Source of the DNA: Congeria kusceri
Taxonomy: Eukaryota > Mollusca > Bivalvia > Myida > Dreissenidae
DNA length: 64,000 nt
Direction: 5' to 3'
Assembly (NCBI GenBank): GCA_027627225.1
Contig: CM051032.1
Coordinates: forward strand, 69,465,320-69,529,319
Each line of letters starts with the position of its first letter. The first letter of the stretch is position 1. The notes under the pieces are model-generated. The model made no database searches, was not told the DNA's origin, and saw only the letters and a program-made list of their open reading frames with translations. Positions 1 through 11,492 of this stretch are shown piece after piece. The translations under genes and the position numbers were made by a program.

Positions 1-219
1 CCTGGGAAGGGAAATAAGGCTCAGGGATAAAGTGAGAAACATTAGGACATAATACAATGGACAATGTGCTAAATCATGTCTGGTGTGAATGATGGCAGGA
101 AGATATTGGCTGAGTTGGTGCTCGATGAAATGGTTAAATCTAGTTAAACTAGTAAGGACGGATGGATGGACAGGATAATCAATATATACCCCCCCCCGCA
201 TCAAAATTCCAGAGGCATA
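1..219 (+). repeat. 3' part of a dispersed GTCAAAGTGAGG-type repeat
   Basis: The segment ends in a GGACGGATGGATGGACAGG-like run followed by a C run and GCATCAAAATTCCAGAGGCATAA. The better copy at 5935-6462 ends the same way, and both carry the GTGCT-GAYGAAATGGTTAAATCTAGTTAA motif just upstream. The copy is cut by the window edge. No coding signal is seen. Confidence 0.5.
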
Positions 220-644
220 ACAACTGAAAGTGGACCCCCCAGAAACATACAAGGCATGGTTTGTCCACTTTTATTTAGCAGTTAAAGCGGAGATGTTCTG
301 TAATGGGACATACTGAATTTTTTTTTTAAAAATTAAAAAATGTCAGCACCATAAGTCATGTAACTGAACAATACTATGCAAGTACTTTGGTATTATAACT
401 GAACTGTTGATAAATAATAACTGCATTTTAATGGGCTTATTTTAATTTATTAAAATATATTACATACAAACTCAATTTTACATTAGAAATTAGACAATCA
501 GTTCTTTGCATCTCCTGTAAAAAATTTCATATGTCAGTTACAGTACTTACTGCGCCAAGCGGACAAATAGCTTTGTAACCCCTGAGCACATTAGTACCAC
601 ACTAATTGACATCATAGACTTAAGATTAAGAATAAAGAATATTC
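220..644. other. AT-rich DNA without recognised feature
   Basis: I see no exon, TIR or tandem structure here. If the PPT1 gene continues left, as the missing 3' exons suggest, this is intronic or downstream PPT1 sequence. Confidence 0.4.
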
Positions 645-1018
645 CAGTCTTTGAAATTAATGTTCAAAAATTACTTGCCAAACTTTGGATATTTTACTTG
701 CCCGAAACCATTTTACTAGCCCGAACTTTTTTATATTAAAAATCGACACCTAACAACAGTTCGTCATTTTATTATCTAGAAATAACAATTGTGATACAAG
801 TGTGATATTCATGTGTTTTTCTACTTAATTATCCTTTTGCCTTACCCAGTTTACATATATTGACTTAGTCTCTAGAAACTTATGTTTCGCTACATAACGG
901 GCATTTCTAAATTTGATTGGATTACTGCCAGTCGGGCGATCTACTAAGAATTTGTTCTGTGCCCGACAATATTTTTACTCGCCACGGGCAAGCAGGCAAG
1001 TGCTAATTTCGATGACTG
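645..1018. mobile_element. 374-bp MITE with CAGTC...GACTG ends (hAT-like)
   Basis: The left end begins CAGTCTTTGAAATTA and is followed by ACTTGCC. The reverse complement of the right end begins CAGTCATCGAAATTA and is also followed by CACTTGCC, so the two are terminal inverted repeats with a small indel. ATATTC directly abuts both ends and looks like a 6-bp target duplication. There is no transposase, so it is non-autonomous. The CAG ends suggest the hAT group, but 6 bp is shorter than the usual 8-bp hAT duplication, so the class is tentative. Confidence 0.65.
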
Positions 1019-1177
1019 ATATTCTGTTCCTTGAGTGTTCACCCGCTCTAATTACAGCCCTTTTAACTTAGATTGATTTGTTAATTACATACGCAACATT
1101 GGTACCCAGCATATTTGCAAACACAGAAGTATAATTATGTTATGAGTCTAAGTCTACTCCTCATTCTTAAGTCTAAA

Positions 1178-2143
1178 GCCCCGGTAACACTGTCACAATT
1201 TTGGCTACGATAGCCCACGATTGATCGTGGACGTCTTAATCGTGATGAGTCGGGATGCACAGTGTCCCGATTGTATCTTCCTACGTATACCTACGGTTGT
1301 TGTAGGACGAGACTACGAATATCTACAACACTGGTAGGTTTCTGCAACCGATTCACCACGGTTTTACCACAAGACATGATGCGATCTATTACAGTTGTAA
1401 TACGCTAGCATCAGGTATACGCTACAGTAACAGATGATTACAGGCGATTGGTAACGTTTCTCCTAAGATGGTGTAAGATGGTGGTAAGATTCATCACGAT
1501 AAACCTATGAGCAGCCAATAATGTTCACGCTTTACTACGCTTCAAGGCGATTTGGACATCACGATGTGTCGTGCATAATCGTGACACCAACATAATCACA
1601 CGTAGTGAGTGCGTGTCAACATCGCGATAAACCGTACAGACAACACGACCCAATCGTCGCGTTGTTGTGGTCCATCGTGTATATTCGTGAGGAGTCATGA
1701 TAGTTGTCGCTAAAGATCCTACTGGCATCGTAAATGAACTGTAGGCCAAGCGTAGATCTCCGTACCATATACGTAACAAAATGTACCATAACGTACTACA
1801 TCCTTGTAATATATATGTCATAAAATCAGTCACGATCAATCACAATTAAGCACGAAAGGCCACGAATGCCTCTGTGATGGCTGTAAGACTAAGCCAGATG
1901 GAGATACGATGGTACTAGGATTGTCCTACGTTTTGGATAAATCGTGGTGGGGCAACGATAAGCCATGAATGTTTTGAACATGTTCAAAACTGTCGTAGCG
2001 CTTCCCGATCAATAAGGATACCCCAAGATTCTTCAAGATTCACACAGATGCCAGTTCATATGTGTTCACGCTTTACCACGTTTCACCAAGATTTTGCCAA
2101 TCGTGGGCAATCGTAGCAAAAATCGTGACAGTGTGACCGGGGC
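1178..2143. mobile_element. ~970-bp non-autonomous DNA transposon, TAA target site (PIF/Harbinger-like)
   Basis: The ends are long inverted repeats of roughly 48 bp. The left end runs AGCCCCGGTAACACTGTCAC... and the reverse complement of the right end runs AGCCCCGGTCACACTGTCAC..., both continuing through GCTACGAT and CCCACGATTG with few mismatches. TAA flanks both sides, matching the TWA targets of PIF/Harbinger. The interior is dense in CGATnnn/ATCGTG words on both strands and in short sub-repeats such as GTTCACGCTTTAC. No transposase is present; the 104-codon minus-strand open frame inside is not recognisable. Confidence 0.7.
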
Positions 2144-2146
2144 TTA

Positions 2147-2729
2147 AGAATGCGTTGGTGAATACTAAATACGGTCCCTAGTGAGCCAAAAATCTATTTA
2201 TAGACATGCCTTCAATTTCAAGTATCTGTCATTTTTAATTTCCCAACAGCAACGGGAAATATCCTTATTGTGTGTTCACATTCAGAAATTTTCATTAATA
2301 TTAATGTCCATGGAGTATTAAGACAATAGTCATTTGGGTTTGTGTGCCTAAGAATAATAGATGATAATATGAAATTAAAATGGTAAGATATCTATTAATG
2401 CTCTTAAGCTATTACTTCTATAACATGATATTACTGATCGTTATGACCACAGAACTTTATCTACTACCCGAAGGGAAATCAGTAGATCAGGATTCTAATA
2501 TATTAAACTCATGACAATCAGCATTCACAACGATATGCTGATATATATCACTTAATAAGAACTCCTAAGAATTGTGTAAGAAGATTTTTTTTGTTCAGAA
2601 CATTCTATTTTATGTATAAATCTTCAAGTTTTATTAATCAAACAATAATATTTTTACCCAATTTTAGGTGAATTAATGATAAAATGCCCAATTTCACAGG
2701 TATAGGTCATATTTCCAAAATTATGAAAA
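2147..2729. other. Unannotated spacer
   Basis: AT-rich unique-looking DNA between two repeats. I see no exon or RNA gene; PPT1 exon motifs were looked for on the minus strand and not found. Confidence 0.4.
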
Positions 2730-3239
2730 CAAGAGGGCCACGATGGCCCTAGGTCGCTCACCTGAGTTAAAGTATCATAATGGCTTATAACAAGAGGACC
2801 AAATGGCACTAAAGAACTTACCTGAGTATAAAGATCTGGGCCTTGCAGTTTCAGGAGAAGATTTGTATAGTTTATATAAACCATGTGACCCACAGGGTGT
2901 GGCCACTTTCTACCCCAGGGGTATAATTTGAACAATATTTGTAGAGGACCACTATACAATATTACATACCGAATATGAAACCACTGGGCCTTGCGGTTTC
3001 AGAGAAGATTTTAAAAGTCATGTTGCTATTTAAATCTATATAAACTATGTGACCCACAGGGCGTGGCCATTTTTTACCCCAGGGGCATCATTTGAACAAT
3101 CTTTGTAGAGGACCACTATACAATTTTACATACCAATTACAAGAAACGTAACGAAAACCAAATTTTTCGAACAAAATGCTTCTGTCAGCACACATTTTTT
3201 TAGTCTATTTTCACACATTTTTTTAGTCTATTTTAAGTA

Positions 3240-4115
3240 ATGGTGACCTTGACCACACCGACCCGATATACAATCCCAAGTGAGATCTTGATATAAGATA
3301 TCTATGCATGAAGTTTCATTAAAATATATCAATACGTTCTCCAGTTATTGAGCGGAAACTATTTTTCCATTTTTAGTAACAGTGACCTGGACCACACACA
3401 CCCCATACGTAATCCAAAGCGAGGTCTCGATATAAGGTATCTATGTTTGAAATTTCTTCAAAATATCTCAATGCGTTCTCAAGTCATTGACTGTAAACCG
3501 TTTTTCTACTTTTAATAGCAGTGACCTTGACCTTGACCCCACCAACCCCATAAGCAAACCCAAGTGAGGTCTTGATATATGTGTATTAAGTTTCATTAAA
3601 ATATCGCAATGTGTTCTCAAGTTATTGAGTGGAAACCGTTTTTCTATTTTCAGTAACAGTGACCTTGACCCCACCCACCCAATATTCAATCCCAAGCAAG
3701 GTCTCGATATAAGGTATTTATGTATTAAGTTTCATTAAAATAGCTCAATGCGTTCTCAAGATATTTAGCGGAAACCATTTTTCTATTTTGAAAAATAGTG
3801 ACCTTGACCCCGCCCACCACATGTGCAATCCCCAGCAATGCCTCGATATAAGGTTTTTATGTATTAAGTTTCATTAGAAAAAGCTCAATGTGTTCTCAAA
3901 ATATTTAGTAGAAAACAATTTTTCTATTTTTAATAATGGTGACCTTGACCTCACTTACCCCATATGCAATCCCAACCGAGGTCTCAATATAATGTATTTA
4001 TGTATTAAATTTCATTAAAATATCTCAATAAGTTCTCAAGATATTGAGCGGAAACCATTTTTCTATTTTTAGTAACAGTGACCTTGACCCCACCCACTCC
4101 ATATGCAATCGCAAG
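3240..4115 (+). repeat. ~140-bp tandem array (core 1 of the composite repeat)
   Basis: About six diverged units. Each contains AGTGACCTTGACCCCACCCA, CAATCCCAAGCGAGGTCTCG, ATATAAGGTATCTATG, AAGTTTCATTAAAATAT and GGAAACCATTTTTCTATTTT. Partial copies of the same unit recur at 8115-8405 and, inverted, at 33630-34145. Confidence 0.8.
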
Positions 4116-5220
4116 CGAGGGGTTTGAACAATTTTTGTAGAGGACCACTACACAATGTTACATACCAAATATGAAACATCTGGGCCTTGCGGTTTCAGAA
4201 AAGAAGATTTTTAAAGTCATTTTGCTATTTAAGTCTATATAGACATTGTGACCCCCGGGTTGTGGCCAGTTTTGACCCCAGGGGCATCATTTGAACAATC
4301 TTTGTAGAGGACCACTATTCAATGTTACATACCAAATATGAAACCTCTGGGCCTTGCCGTTTCAGAGAAGAAGATTTTAAAAGTCATTTTGCTATTTAAG
4401 TCTATATAAACCATGTGAGCCCCGGGGTGTGGTCAGTTTTGACCCCAGGGACATCATTTGAACAATCTTTGTAGAGGTCCACTATACAATGTTACATACC
4501 AAATATGAAACCTCTGGGCCTTGTGGTTTCAGAGAAGAAGATTTTTAAAGTCATTTTGCTGTTTAAGTCTATATACACCATGTGACCCCCGGGATGTGGC
4601 CACTTTTGACCCCAGGGGCATCATTTGAACAATCTTTGTAGAGGACCACTATTCAATGTTACATACCAAATATGAAACCTCTAGGCCTTGCCGTTTCAGA
4701 GAAGAAGATTTTTAAAGTCATTTTGCTATTTAAGTCTATATAAACCATGTAAGCCCCAGGGTGTGGCCAGTTTTGATCCCAGGGGCATCATTTGAACAAT
4801 CTTTGTAGAGGACCACTACACAATGTTACATACCAAATATGAAACCTCTGGGCCTTGCGGTTTTAAAGGAGAAGATTTTTAAAGTCATTTTGCTATTTAA
4901 GTCTATATAAACCATGTGACCCCCGGGGTGTGGCCAGTTTTGACCCCAGGGGCATCATTTGAACAATCTTTGTAGAAGGCCACTACACAATGTTACATAC
5001 CAAATATGAAACCTCTAGGCCTTGCGGTTTCAGAGAACAAGATTTTTCAAGTTGTTTTGCTATACAAGTCTATATAAACCATGTGACCCCCGGGGCGTGG
5101 CCAGTTTTGACCCCAGGGGCATCATTTGAACAATCTTTGTAGAGGACCATTAGAGGATGTCACATATCAAATATGAAAGCTCTAGGCCTTGCGGTTTCAG
5201 AGGAGAAGATTTTTAAAGTT
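4116..5220 (+). repeat. ~165-bp tandem array (core 2 of the composite repeat)
   Basis: About six and a half units. Each contains TTTGAACAATCTTTGTAGAGG, ACATACCAAATATGAAACC, GGGCCTTGCGGTTTCAGAG, AGTCATTTTGCTATTTAAGT and GTGACCCCCGGGGTGTGGCC. A diverged copy precedes core 1 at about 2840-3130, so core 1 sits inside an older array of core 2 units. Confidence 0.8.
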
Positions 5221-5464
5221 TTCAGTTTTTAAATCTATTTTTAGCTCTGGCGGCATAGATATAAAGCGGACCGGAACGATTTGAACCATTTTGGAAGAGG
5301 GTCACCCAAGGATCATTCCTGTGAAGTTCAGTGAAAATCTGCCCAGTGGTTTAGGAGGAGATGTTCTTTGAATGAAAACGTATGACACACGACGGACGAC
5401 GGACAAAAGGCGATGCTAAAAGCTCGCCATGAGCATGTTGTGCTCAGGTGAGCTAAAAAGCCCA

Positions 5465-5930
5465 GCAATTCTCACTGAAATCACTCATGATTCATCATAT
5501 TATAGAGCTTTTATATTCACATATGATAGAGGCCTTATGACGGTAACTTTCGAAGTTTAATTTTCTTAAAACCATGCACAATTCCCCAACATTTGACTTT
5601 TCATCAGGTGTTTCTGTTCCCTTTTTATGTTTGTTTTTTTTTATACATTTTTTATGATTTTTGTGACATTTTCCACCTATACTTATGGCCAGGGTCCATA
5701 TTGCAGAAATATCTTAAGTTCTTAAAATATTTGCACTTAAGTGCCGATTTTTTAAAGGTAATATTTACAAAACCACATATAAATTAGTGAATCCAATTAC
5801 AGCTAAGTTAATAGTAGTTGATAATCAACTGATAATTAGTGAAAACTTAACAGAATATCATGTGTATGTGGAACAAAATGCTAAAGAACAAGATTCTGTG
5901 TTAGATAAACACACATGCCCCCGTTGGTGA
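5465..5930. other. Unannotated spacer
   Basis: T-rich DNA with no exon, TIR or tandem repeat that I can support. The 64-codon plus-strand frame at 5593-5787 is low-complexity and not recognisable. Confidence 0.4.
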
Positions 5931-5934
5931 TGGA

Positions 5935-6462
5935 TAGCCCATTTCTTAGTCCAAATTAGGTCTAGGTGAAAGTGAGGATGGGTGATATGGGTGGATTGGG
6001 AACGGCCATAAGTAACAACTGTTCAAATATCCAAGTGTTGTAGTAAGCGGTTTGGTGCTAGACGAAATGGTAAAACCTAGTTAAATAAGTCCAAATTAGG
6101 TCAAGGTCAAGGTCAAAGTGAGGTTGAGTGATATGGGTGGATTGGGGATGGTCATAAGCAACAACTGTGTATGTATACAAGTGTTGCAGCAAGCGGTGTT
6201 GGTGCTAGACGAAACAGTAAAATCTAGTTAACCAAGAAACCGCCCATTTGAATTATTCCAAGTGCAGGTCAAGGTCAAAGTGAGGTCGGGTGATATGGGT
6301 GGATAGGGAATTATCATAAGCAACAACTGTGTAAGTATCCAAGTGTTGTAGTAAGCGGTGTTGGTGCTAGACGAAATGGTGAAATCTACTTAACCTTGTC
6401 ACAGGCGGACGGACAGGACAATCACTATATGCCTCCAGCATCAAGATGCCGGGGGCATAAAA
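5935..6462 (+). repeat. Dispersed repeat with three ~150-bp internal units
   Basis: Three successive units share AAGGTCAAAGTGAGG, GTGATATGGGTGGATTGGG, CATAAGCAACAACTGTG, AAGTGTTGTAGTAAGCGG and GACGAAATGGTAAAATCTA. They end in GGCGGACGGACAGGACAATC and GCCTCCAGCATCAAGATGCC. Relatives lie at 1-219 and, on the minus strand, at 48720-48925. It is non-coding. Confidence 0.7.
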
Positions 6463-6469
6463 AGATATG

Positions 6470-6900
6470 TGAATCATTCAACAATAGCTGTTCCAGTAAA
6501 CAAATTAAGGTGCAAATACAGAATGCTATCAACAAGAGCCAGTTTGCGTACACCGCATAAAAGTACAATAGAAAAAGCATGCACAGATCAAAAAGTATAA
6601 CCAACAAATTGCCTTACATTGTGTTTATGCAACATCTTCAAATTATTTTTCTTGGAAATGACAGTCATTTAAAATGGCTGAATTGCAGTTATTTTTTGTG
6701 CGTCATTGGACAATTATTAAGATAAATACTTTTTGCAACAAACAAATTGATGCTGGATATACAAAGGTTAAGAACACTATTACCAAGTGCCTTTCCTTTC
6801 CTTTTTAGTAATGTATATAGATAACATTGATACAGTATAATATTTCACATAAAAATGTTACAATTTTAGAAAAACATGTATTTTTAAAACCATTTTAATT
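6470..6900. other. Unannotated spacer
   Basis: AT-rich. A 60-codon minus-strand frame here overlaps the end of the preceding repeat and is not recognisable as a protein. Confidence 0.35.
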
Positions 6901-8007
6901 ACAAGAGGGCCAAAAGGCCCCAGGTCGCTCACCTGAGAGGCTAAAGAACTAAACTGCTCTGAGCTAGTTTTGTGATGATTGGCCTATAAAGGTGGCCTCA
7001 AGAATGTTTTAAAGCTTTTTGTTCAATTTTGCCATGGTGAACTAGCATTTTTACACCACATGACCCAGTTTCAAACTTGTCCCAAGATGTTATTGAAACA
7101 AATGTTCTGAGCAATTTTCAAGAAGATTAGGTAAAACTAAAGTTTTCGCATATTTATTTTTATTTGACCTAGTGACCTAGTTTTCGGCCACACATGAGCC
7201 ATTTTCAAACTCCGTGGAGATATCATTGGAACAAAGGATCTGGGCAAGTTTCATGAAGATTGGGCAATAAATGTGTTCACAAGCTTTTTCAAGTTTTCAT
7301 TATACCCATATAAGGAAAACTGCCCCGCCCCATGATGGCCACGTTTTTTCGGCAGAGTGGAACCCTTATCAAACTCAGCCAAGATATCATAAGAACAAAG
7401 GTTCTGAGCAAGTTTCATGTTGATTTGGCAAAAAATGTGACTACTAGAATGTTCACAAGCTTTTTCAATAGCCATATAAGGAAACTGCCCCACCCCCTGG
7501 TGGCCATGTTTTTCAAGGGAGCAAAACCACTGTTGAACACAGCTGAAATATCATAAGAACAAAGGTTCTGAGCAAGTTTCATGTTGATTGGGCAAAATAT
7601 GTGACTTCTAGAGTGTTCACAAGCTTTTTCTATAGCCATATAAGGAAAACTGCCCCGCCCCCTGGCGGCCATGTTTTTCAACGCAGCGGAACCATTTTCA
7701 AACTCGGCCGAGATATCATTAGAACCAATGTCCTGAGCAAGTTGATTGGGCAAAAATTTTGACTTCTAGAGTGTTCTCAAGCTTTTTCGTCAATTTGACC
7801 TACTGACCTAGTTTTTGACCCCACATGACCCAGTTTCGACCATGGCCGAGATATCATTGGGGAAAATGTACTGACCAAGTTTCATGAAGATTGGCCAATA
7901 ACTGTGACCTCTACAGTGTTCACAAGGTAAATGCTGACGATGCACGATCGACAAAAGGCAATCACAAAAGCTCACCATAAGCACATTGTGCTCAGGCGAG
8001 CTAAAAA
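6901..8007 (+). mobile_element. Second composite repeat: same ends, different tandem core
   Basis: It starts ACAAGAGGGCCAAAAGGCCC then GGTCGCTCACCTGAG. It ends AAAGCTCACCATAAGCAC then ATTGTGCTCAGGCGAGCTAAAAAG, matching the ends of the 2730-5456 element. The interior instead has ~163-bp units containing GTTCTGAGCAAGTTTCATG, GTGTTCACAAGCTTTTTC and GCCATATAAGGAAAACTGCC. The overlapping open frames in it (for example 7415-7753 minus) are by-products of the tandem repeat. Confidence 0.65.
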
Positions 8008-8114
8008 GAGCAACGATTCTGGTGTTCCTGGTCTGCTCTGGCCCAGTATTCTACCCACAAGAAATACTAGAGCTTTGTCACAGGAGTGGCAGCGGGCCCC
8101 GAATGAAAGCATGT

Positions 8115-8405
8115 TTGAAGGTTAGGAACCGTTTTTCTATTTTAAGTAACAGTGACCTTGATCCCACCCACCCCCTATGCAATCCCAAGCGATGTCTTGA
8201 TAAATGGTGTCTATGTATGAAGTTGAATTACAATAGCTCAATTCGTTCTCGAGTAATTGAGCGGAAACCGTTTTTCTATTTTTAGTAACGGCGACCTTGA
8301 CAGTGACCCCATCCACCCCGAATGTAATCCCAATCCAGGTCTTGATATAAGGTATCTATGGATGAAGTTTCATTAAAATATTTCAATTCGTTCTCAAGTT
8401 AGAGA
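8115..8405 (+). repeat. Two partial units of the ~140-bp core-1 repeat
   Basis: The segment shares AACCGTTTTTCTATTTT, AGTAACAGTGACCTTGA and CTCAATTCGTTCTC with the array at 3240-4115. It stands alone without the CTCACCTGAG ends and joins directly to a different repeat on its right. Confidence 0.65.
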
Positions 8406-8954
8406 GCTGCAACCAAACGTTGACTCCGCCTGAAAATAAAAAATTAATAAAGGGCAATAACTCCAGAATTATGAAGTCCAGAGTAACGGTTATTGTGCAT
8501 TGCACTTCTCCTCAATGAGATCTATCCACCTATGAAGTTTCAAGTCAATACCTCTTATAGTCTAAGAGTTATGCTCCAGGAAAGAAAAATCAACAAAGGG
8601 CAATAACTCAGGAATTATGAAGTGCAGAGTAACGGTTCTTGTGCAATGCACTTCTCCTCAATGAGAACTATCCACCTATGAAGTTTCAAGTTAATGCCTC
8701 TCCTAGTCATGCTCCAGGCAAAAACGAAGTATGAAAAATAAACAAAGGGCAATTACTCCAGAACCATGAAGTGCAGAGTAATGGTTCTTGTGCACTTCAC
8801 TTCTCCTTAATGAGCTCTATCCACCCATGAAGTTTCAAATTAATAGATGAAACGTTTTTGAAGTTATGAAAGAAAAACATGAAAAATGTGGACGGACAGA
8901 CGGACGGACAGACAGGGCACTATACGGCACCCGCAAAACAATTGCGGGGCCCTA
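8406..8954 (+). repeat. GGGCAATAACTCCAG repeat element
   Basis: Three units of roughly 150 bp share AAAGGGCAATAACTCCAGAA, GTGCAGAGTAACGGTTCTTG, CACTTCTCCTCAATGAG and ATCCACCTATGAAGTTTCAA. They are followed by GGACGGACAGACGGACGGAC and a CCGCAAAACAATTGCGGGGCC palindromic end. It is a dispersed-repeat copy with no coding frame. Confidence 0.6.
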
Positions 8955-9137
8955 ATAATGGTTATCCATGATCTGTCCCAATCATGCATACAATAAAATT
9001 TTGTTTTCAATAAACAATGGGGATAACTCTACTCACTAACTGGGAAATTATAGTACTTGTTTGAGATTTTATGGTAATGCATTTTATCATATGTAGCAAG
9101 TTTTTAAATTGGCAGAAAAAGTACAATCGTTTGATAA

Positions 9138-9345
9138 CAAGAGGGCTGCAAGGTCGCTTACCTGAGGGGCTTAACAAGTTTCATGTTGATTGGGCAACCA
9201 ATGTGGCCTCTAGATTTTACACAAGCTTTTTTATTTTGCCCTGATGACCTAGTTTTTGACCCCATTTGACCCAGTTTCAAACTCGACCAAGATATTTTAA
9301 GAACAAATGTTCTGAACTAGTTTCATGTTGATTGGGCCAAAAATG
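9138..9345 (+). repeat. Truncated ACAAGAGGGC composite repeat
   Basis: It begins AACAAGAGGGCTGCAAGGTC and GCTTACCTGAGGGGC, then one core unit (CAAGTTTCATGTTGATTGGG). It is interrupted at about 9345 by a GAGGCGCG-family MITE fragment. The right end of the composite repeat is missing. Confidence 0.55.
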
Positions 9346-9490
9346 TGCCTGCACAGGCTATTCTGGGACAACACTTTCCGTTTTTATGGTATTTTCTGTT
9401 TCAAGGAAGTCTCTTCTAAACATAAATCCCCTGTAGGCAGAAAGTGTCATCCCAGATTAGCTTGTGTGCACTGCACAGGTTGATCCGCGA
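9346..9490. mobile_element. Truncated GAGGCGCG-family foldback MITE
   Basis: It contains GCACAGGCTATTCTGGGACA, CACTTTCCGTTTTTATGG, TTCTGTTTCAAGGAAGTCTC and AAAGTGTCATCCCAGATTAG, matching the centre of the complete copies at 13057 and 34941. Both outer ends are missing. Confidence 0.65.
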
Positions 9491-9741
9491 CGATGCTTTA
9501 TGCACTTCTTTCCATGACTTGCCTCAAATGTACATCATACAATCTTGTCAAGTCTTTGAAGTATGGAAATATTTTGTATCCTGTTGAGTAGTGTATTTCA
9601 AGAAGTCTACCTGTTTTTATTATTTGTTCAATTTGACAATATTTTACATAAATATATACATATTTAATAACAAGACAATGTCCTTTTTTTCTTAAAAACA
9701 TTTTTCAAGTAGCAACAAAATACTGATGAAACCATTAAGAA

Positions 9742-10570
9742 CTAGAATTGTCACATGAGTGACGGATATACCCCCACAATATGGCCTTGTCACAAAACTA
9801 TGGCATCAATTCGAAAGAAATGGACAGAGAGATAATGCATTAATTTGTGAATGGACAACAGTGTACTTGGAAAAATTTAAGTTCAATAGGAGCCACAACT
9901 CTGTCAACATTTAGTGGTTTGTAACCAAAGTTGAACCTGATCTGTATTTTATGATGTTACACCTATGAACCAAAAATAATTTAAATATGTGAAGCCTTTC
10001 ATGAGTTATTGTCCATGTTTTTTGATGATTTAATTCAAAAAAGGGCCATAACTGTGTCAAAATTTAGTGGTTTGTAACCAAAGTCGAACTTGACCTGTAT
10101 TTTATGATGCTACACATGTGTACCAATAATTATTTAAATATGTCAAGCCATTGTTGAGTTATCGTCCAGAAACCATGTTTTTAGGGAATTTAAGTCAAAT
10201 AAAGGGCCATAACTCTGTCAAAATTTAGTGGTTTGTAACTAAAGTTGACCTTGACCTGTATTTTATGATGCTACACATGTATACCAAAAATTATTTGAAT
10301 ATGTCAAGCCATTCTTGAGTTATCGTCCGGAAATCTTGTTTTTAAGGAATTTTAAGTCGAAAAGGGGCCATAACTGTGTCAAAATTTCGTGGTTTGTAAC
10401 CAACATTGAACTTGACCTGTATTCTATGTTGTTACACATGTGTACCAAAAATTACTTCAATATGTCAAGCCGTTCTTGATTTTTCATCCGGAAACCAAAG
10501 AGCAACAGACCGACAGACCGACAAGCTCACTCTTATATACCCCACTAAACTTCGTTTGTGGGGGTATAAC
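9742..10570 (+). mobile_element. Dispersed element with ~155-bp tandem core and ACAAGCTCACTC...GGGGGTATAA end
   Basis: It opens with AGAATTGTCACATGAGTGAC and ATATACCCCCACAA. Three to four units follow, each with GGGCCATAACTCTGTCAAAA, TTAGTGGTTTGTAACCAAAG, GACCTGTATTTTATGATG and TGTCAAGCCATTCTTGAGTT. It closes with GACCGACAGACCGACAAGCT and ACTTCGTTTGTGGGGGTATA. The start (TACCCCCAC) and end (GTGGGGGTA) are inverted. It is non-coding; the 66-codon open frame at the end is incidental. Confidence 0.6.
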
Positions 10571-11404
10571 AAAATATATACAAACACTAAAAATACTTTC
10601 ATATAATCTCACTTAACATCTTGTTAAGTCGGTGTGACACAGTTTGACAAAAGATGAAATAAGGAACCAACTTTCCACTACATCATAAAAAGTCTGTAGA
10701 ACCTAAAACAACACAGGAGACAACTGTGTTAACTAATGGACTATTGCAAACCTGCAGTAATTTCTCTTCTAAGAAATCTTGGAAGTACAAAAGGGAGGTA
10801 GTCTTATTTAAAAGACGTACAACGAATTTAGTGTTACTTTTTATATAGGGCTAAATTCGTTGGAACCTCTTATCTGCAGAGGAACTTTTAAGTTGTGGAA
10901 ACCCATCTAATTTTGGGACGTGAAAGTTGTGATCAAAATCCTGTCGGAACAATATAGACAAAGAAGGATTATTTGCCACCACAGAAATGGTCCTTCCCTG
11001 GTTATGCGCTGCAAGTATATATTGCTTATATAAAAAGTAGCTCAATATACACCCAGCGCTAACAAGTTATGCTATAAAGGGAGGTAATTCAAGAGGGCAT
11101 TAAAAGAAATGGTTTTGCTTGCTGTGAATGATTTTTTTTCTTGAAGGTAACAGTTTACAGTTCATATAAAAGAATTTTAACATTTGACTTGACCAAAATG
11201 CCATTGGAAAGCATCAAAATATGTACACATTGTGAGATAGCTGACTCAATAAAAATGAGGAATTTTATATTTTAAATAATAAGTGACTGAAAACATTTCA
11301 AATTTTGACGAAAAGTTAATACCACTGAGCATTCACAGCAATTGATATGCACTGAGTAAATATTGGGTAAGCATTGACGGTAACTGAATAAACACTTCAC
11401 TCAC
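10571..11404. other. Unannotated DNA next to PPT1 exon 5
   Basis: No exon matching PPT1 downstream of the fifth exon was found here on the minus strand, and I see no repeat structure. A 64-codon minus frame at 10851-11045 is not recognisable. Confidence 0.4.
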
Positions 11405-11492
11405 GGAATATACGCTCCAAAATTGAGTAACTTGCGGACATATTCACAGATGGTTTCATTTACACCAGGACAGTGGGGTAAACCAAAAACTC
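11405..11492 (-). CDS. PPT1: PPT1 exon 5 (last exon found)
   Basis: Acceptor GCTTACAG, donor GTGAGT. The 88 nt encode [20 protein letters not shown] and KLLNFGAYI. It ends in phase 2 (CC). An earlier GTATAT donor inside GGAGCGTATATT is possible, but the GTGAGT site is stronger and keeps the GAY residues conserved in the family. Confidence 0.92.

Larger units (their letters stand above)
2730..5456 (+). mobile_element. Long composite repeat: ACAAGAGGGCC...CTCACCTGAG ends with two tandem cores
   Basis: The left end reads ACAAGAGGGCCACGATGGCC then GGTCGCTCACCTGAG. The right end reads GACGGACGACGGACAAAAGG then a block ending TTGTGCTCAGGTGAGCTAAAAAG. CTCACCTGAG/CTCAGGTGAG gives a short inverted terminal motif. 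The body is two consecutive tandem arrays (listed separately) plus a non-repeated 3' segment. There is no coding capacity. Bivalve genomes carry non-autonomous elements with central satellites (pearl, Helentron-associated elements); membership in one of those is only an analogy. Confidence 0.6.

Noticed and set aside
1..11404. PPT1 exons 6 onward (catalytic Asp and His)
   Set aside because: WHDP-, FLADIN- and WFGFY-type motifs were looked for on the minus strand and not found; the exons probably lie left of the window.
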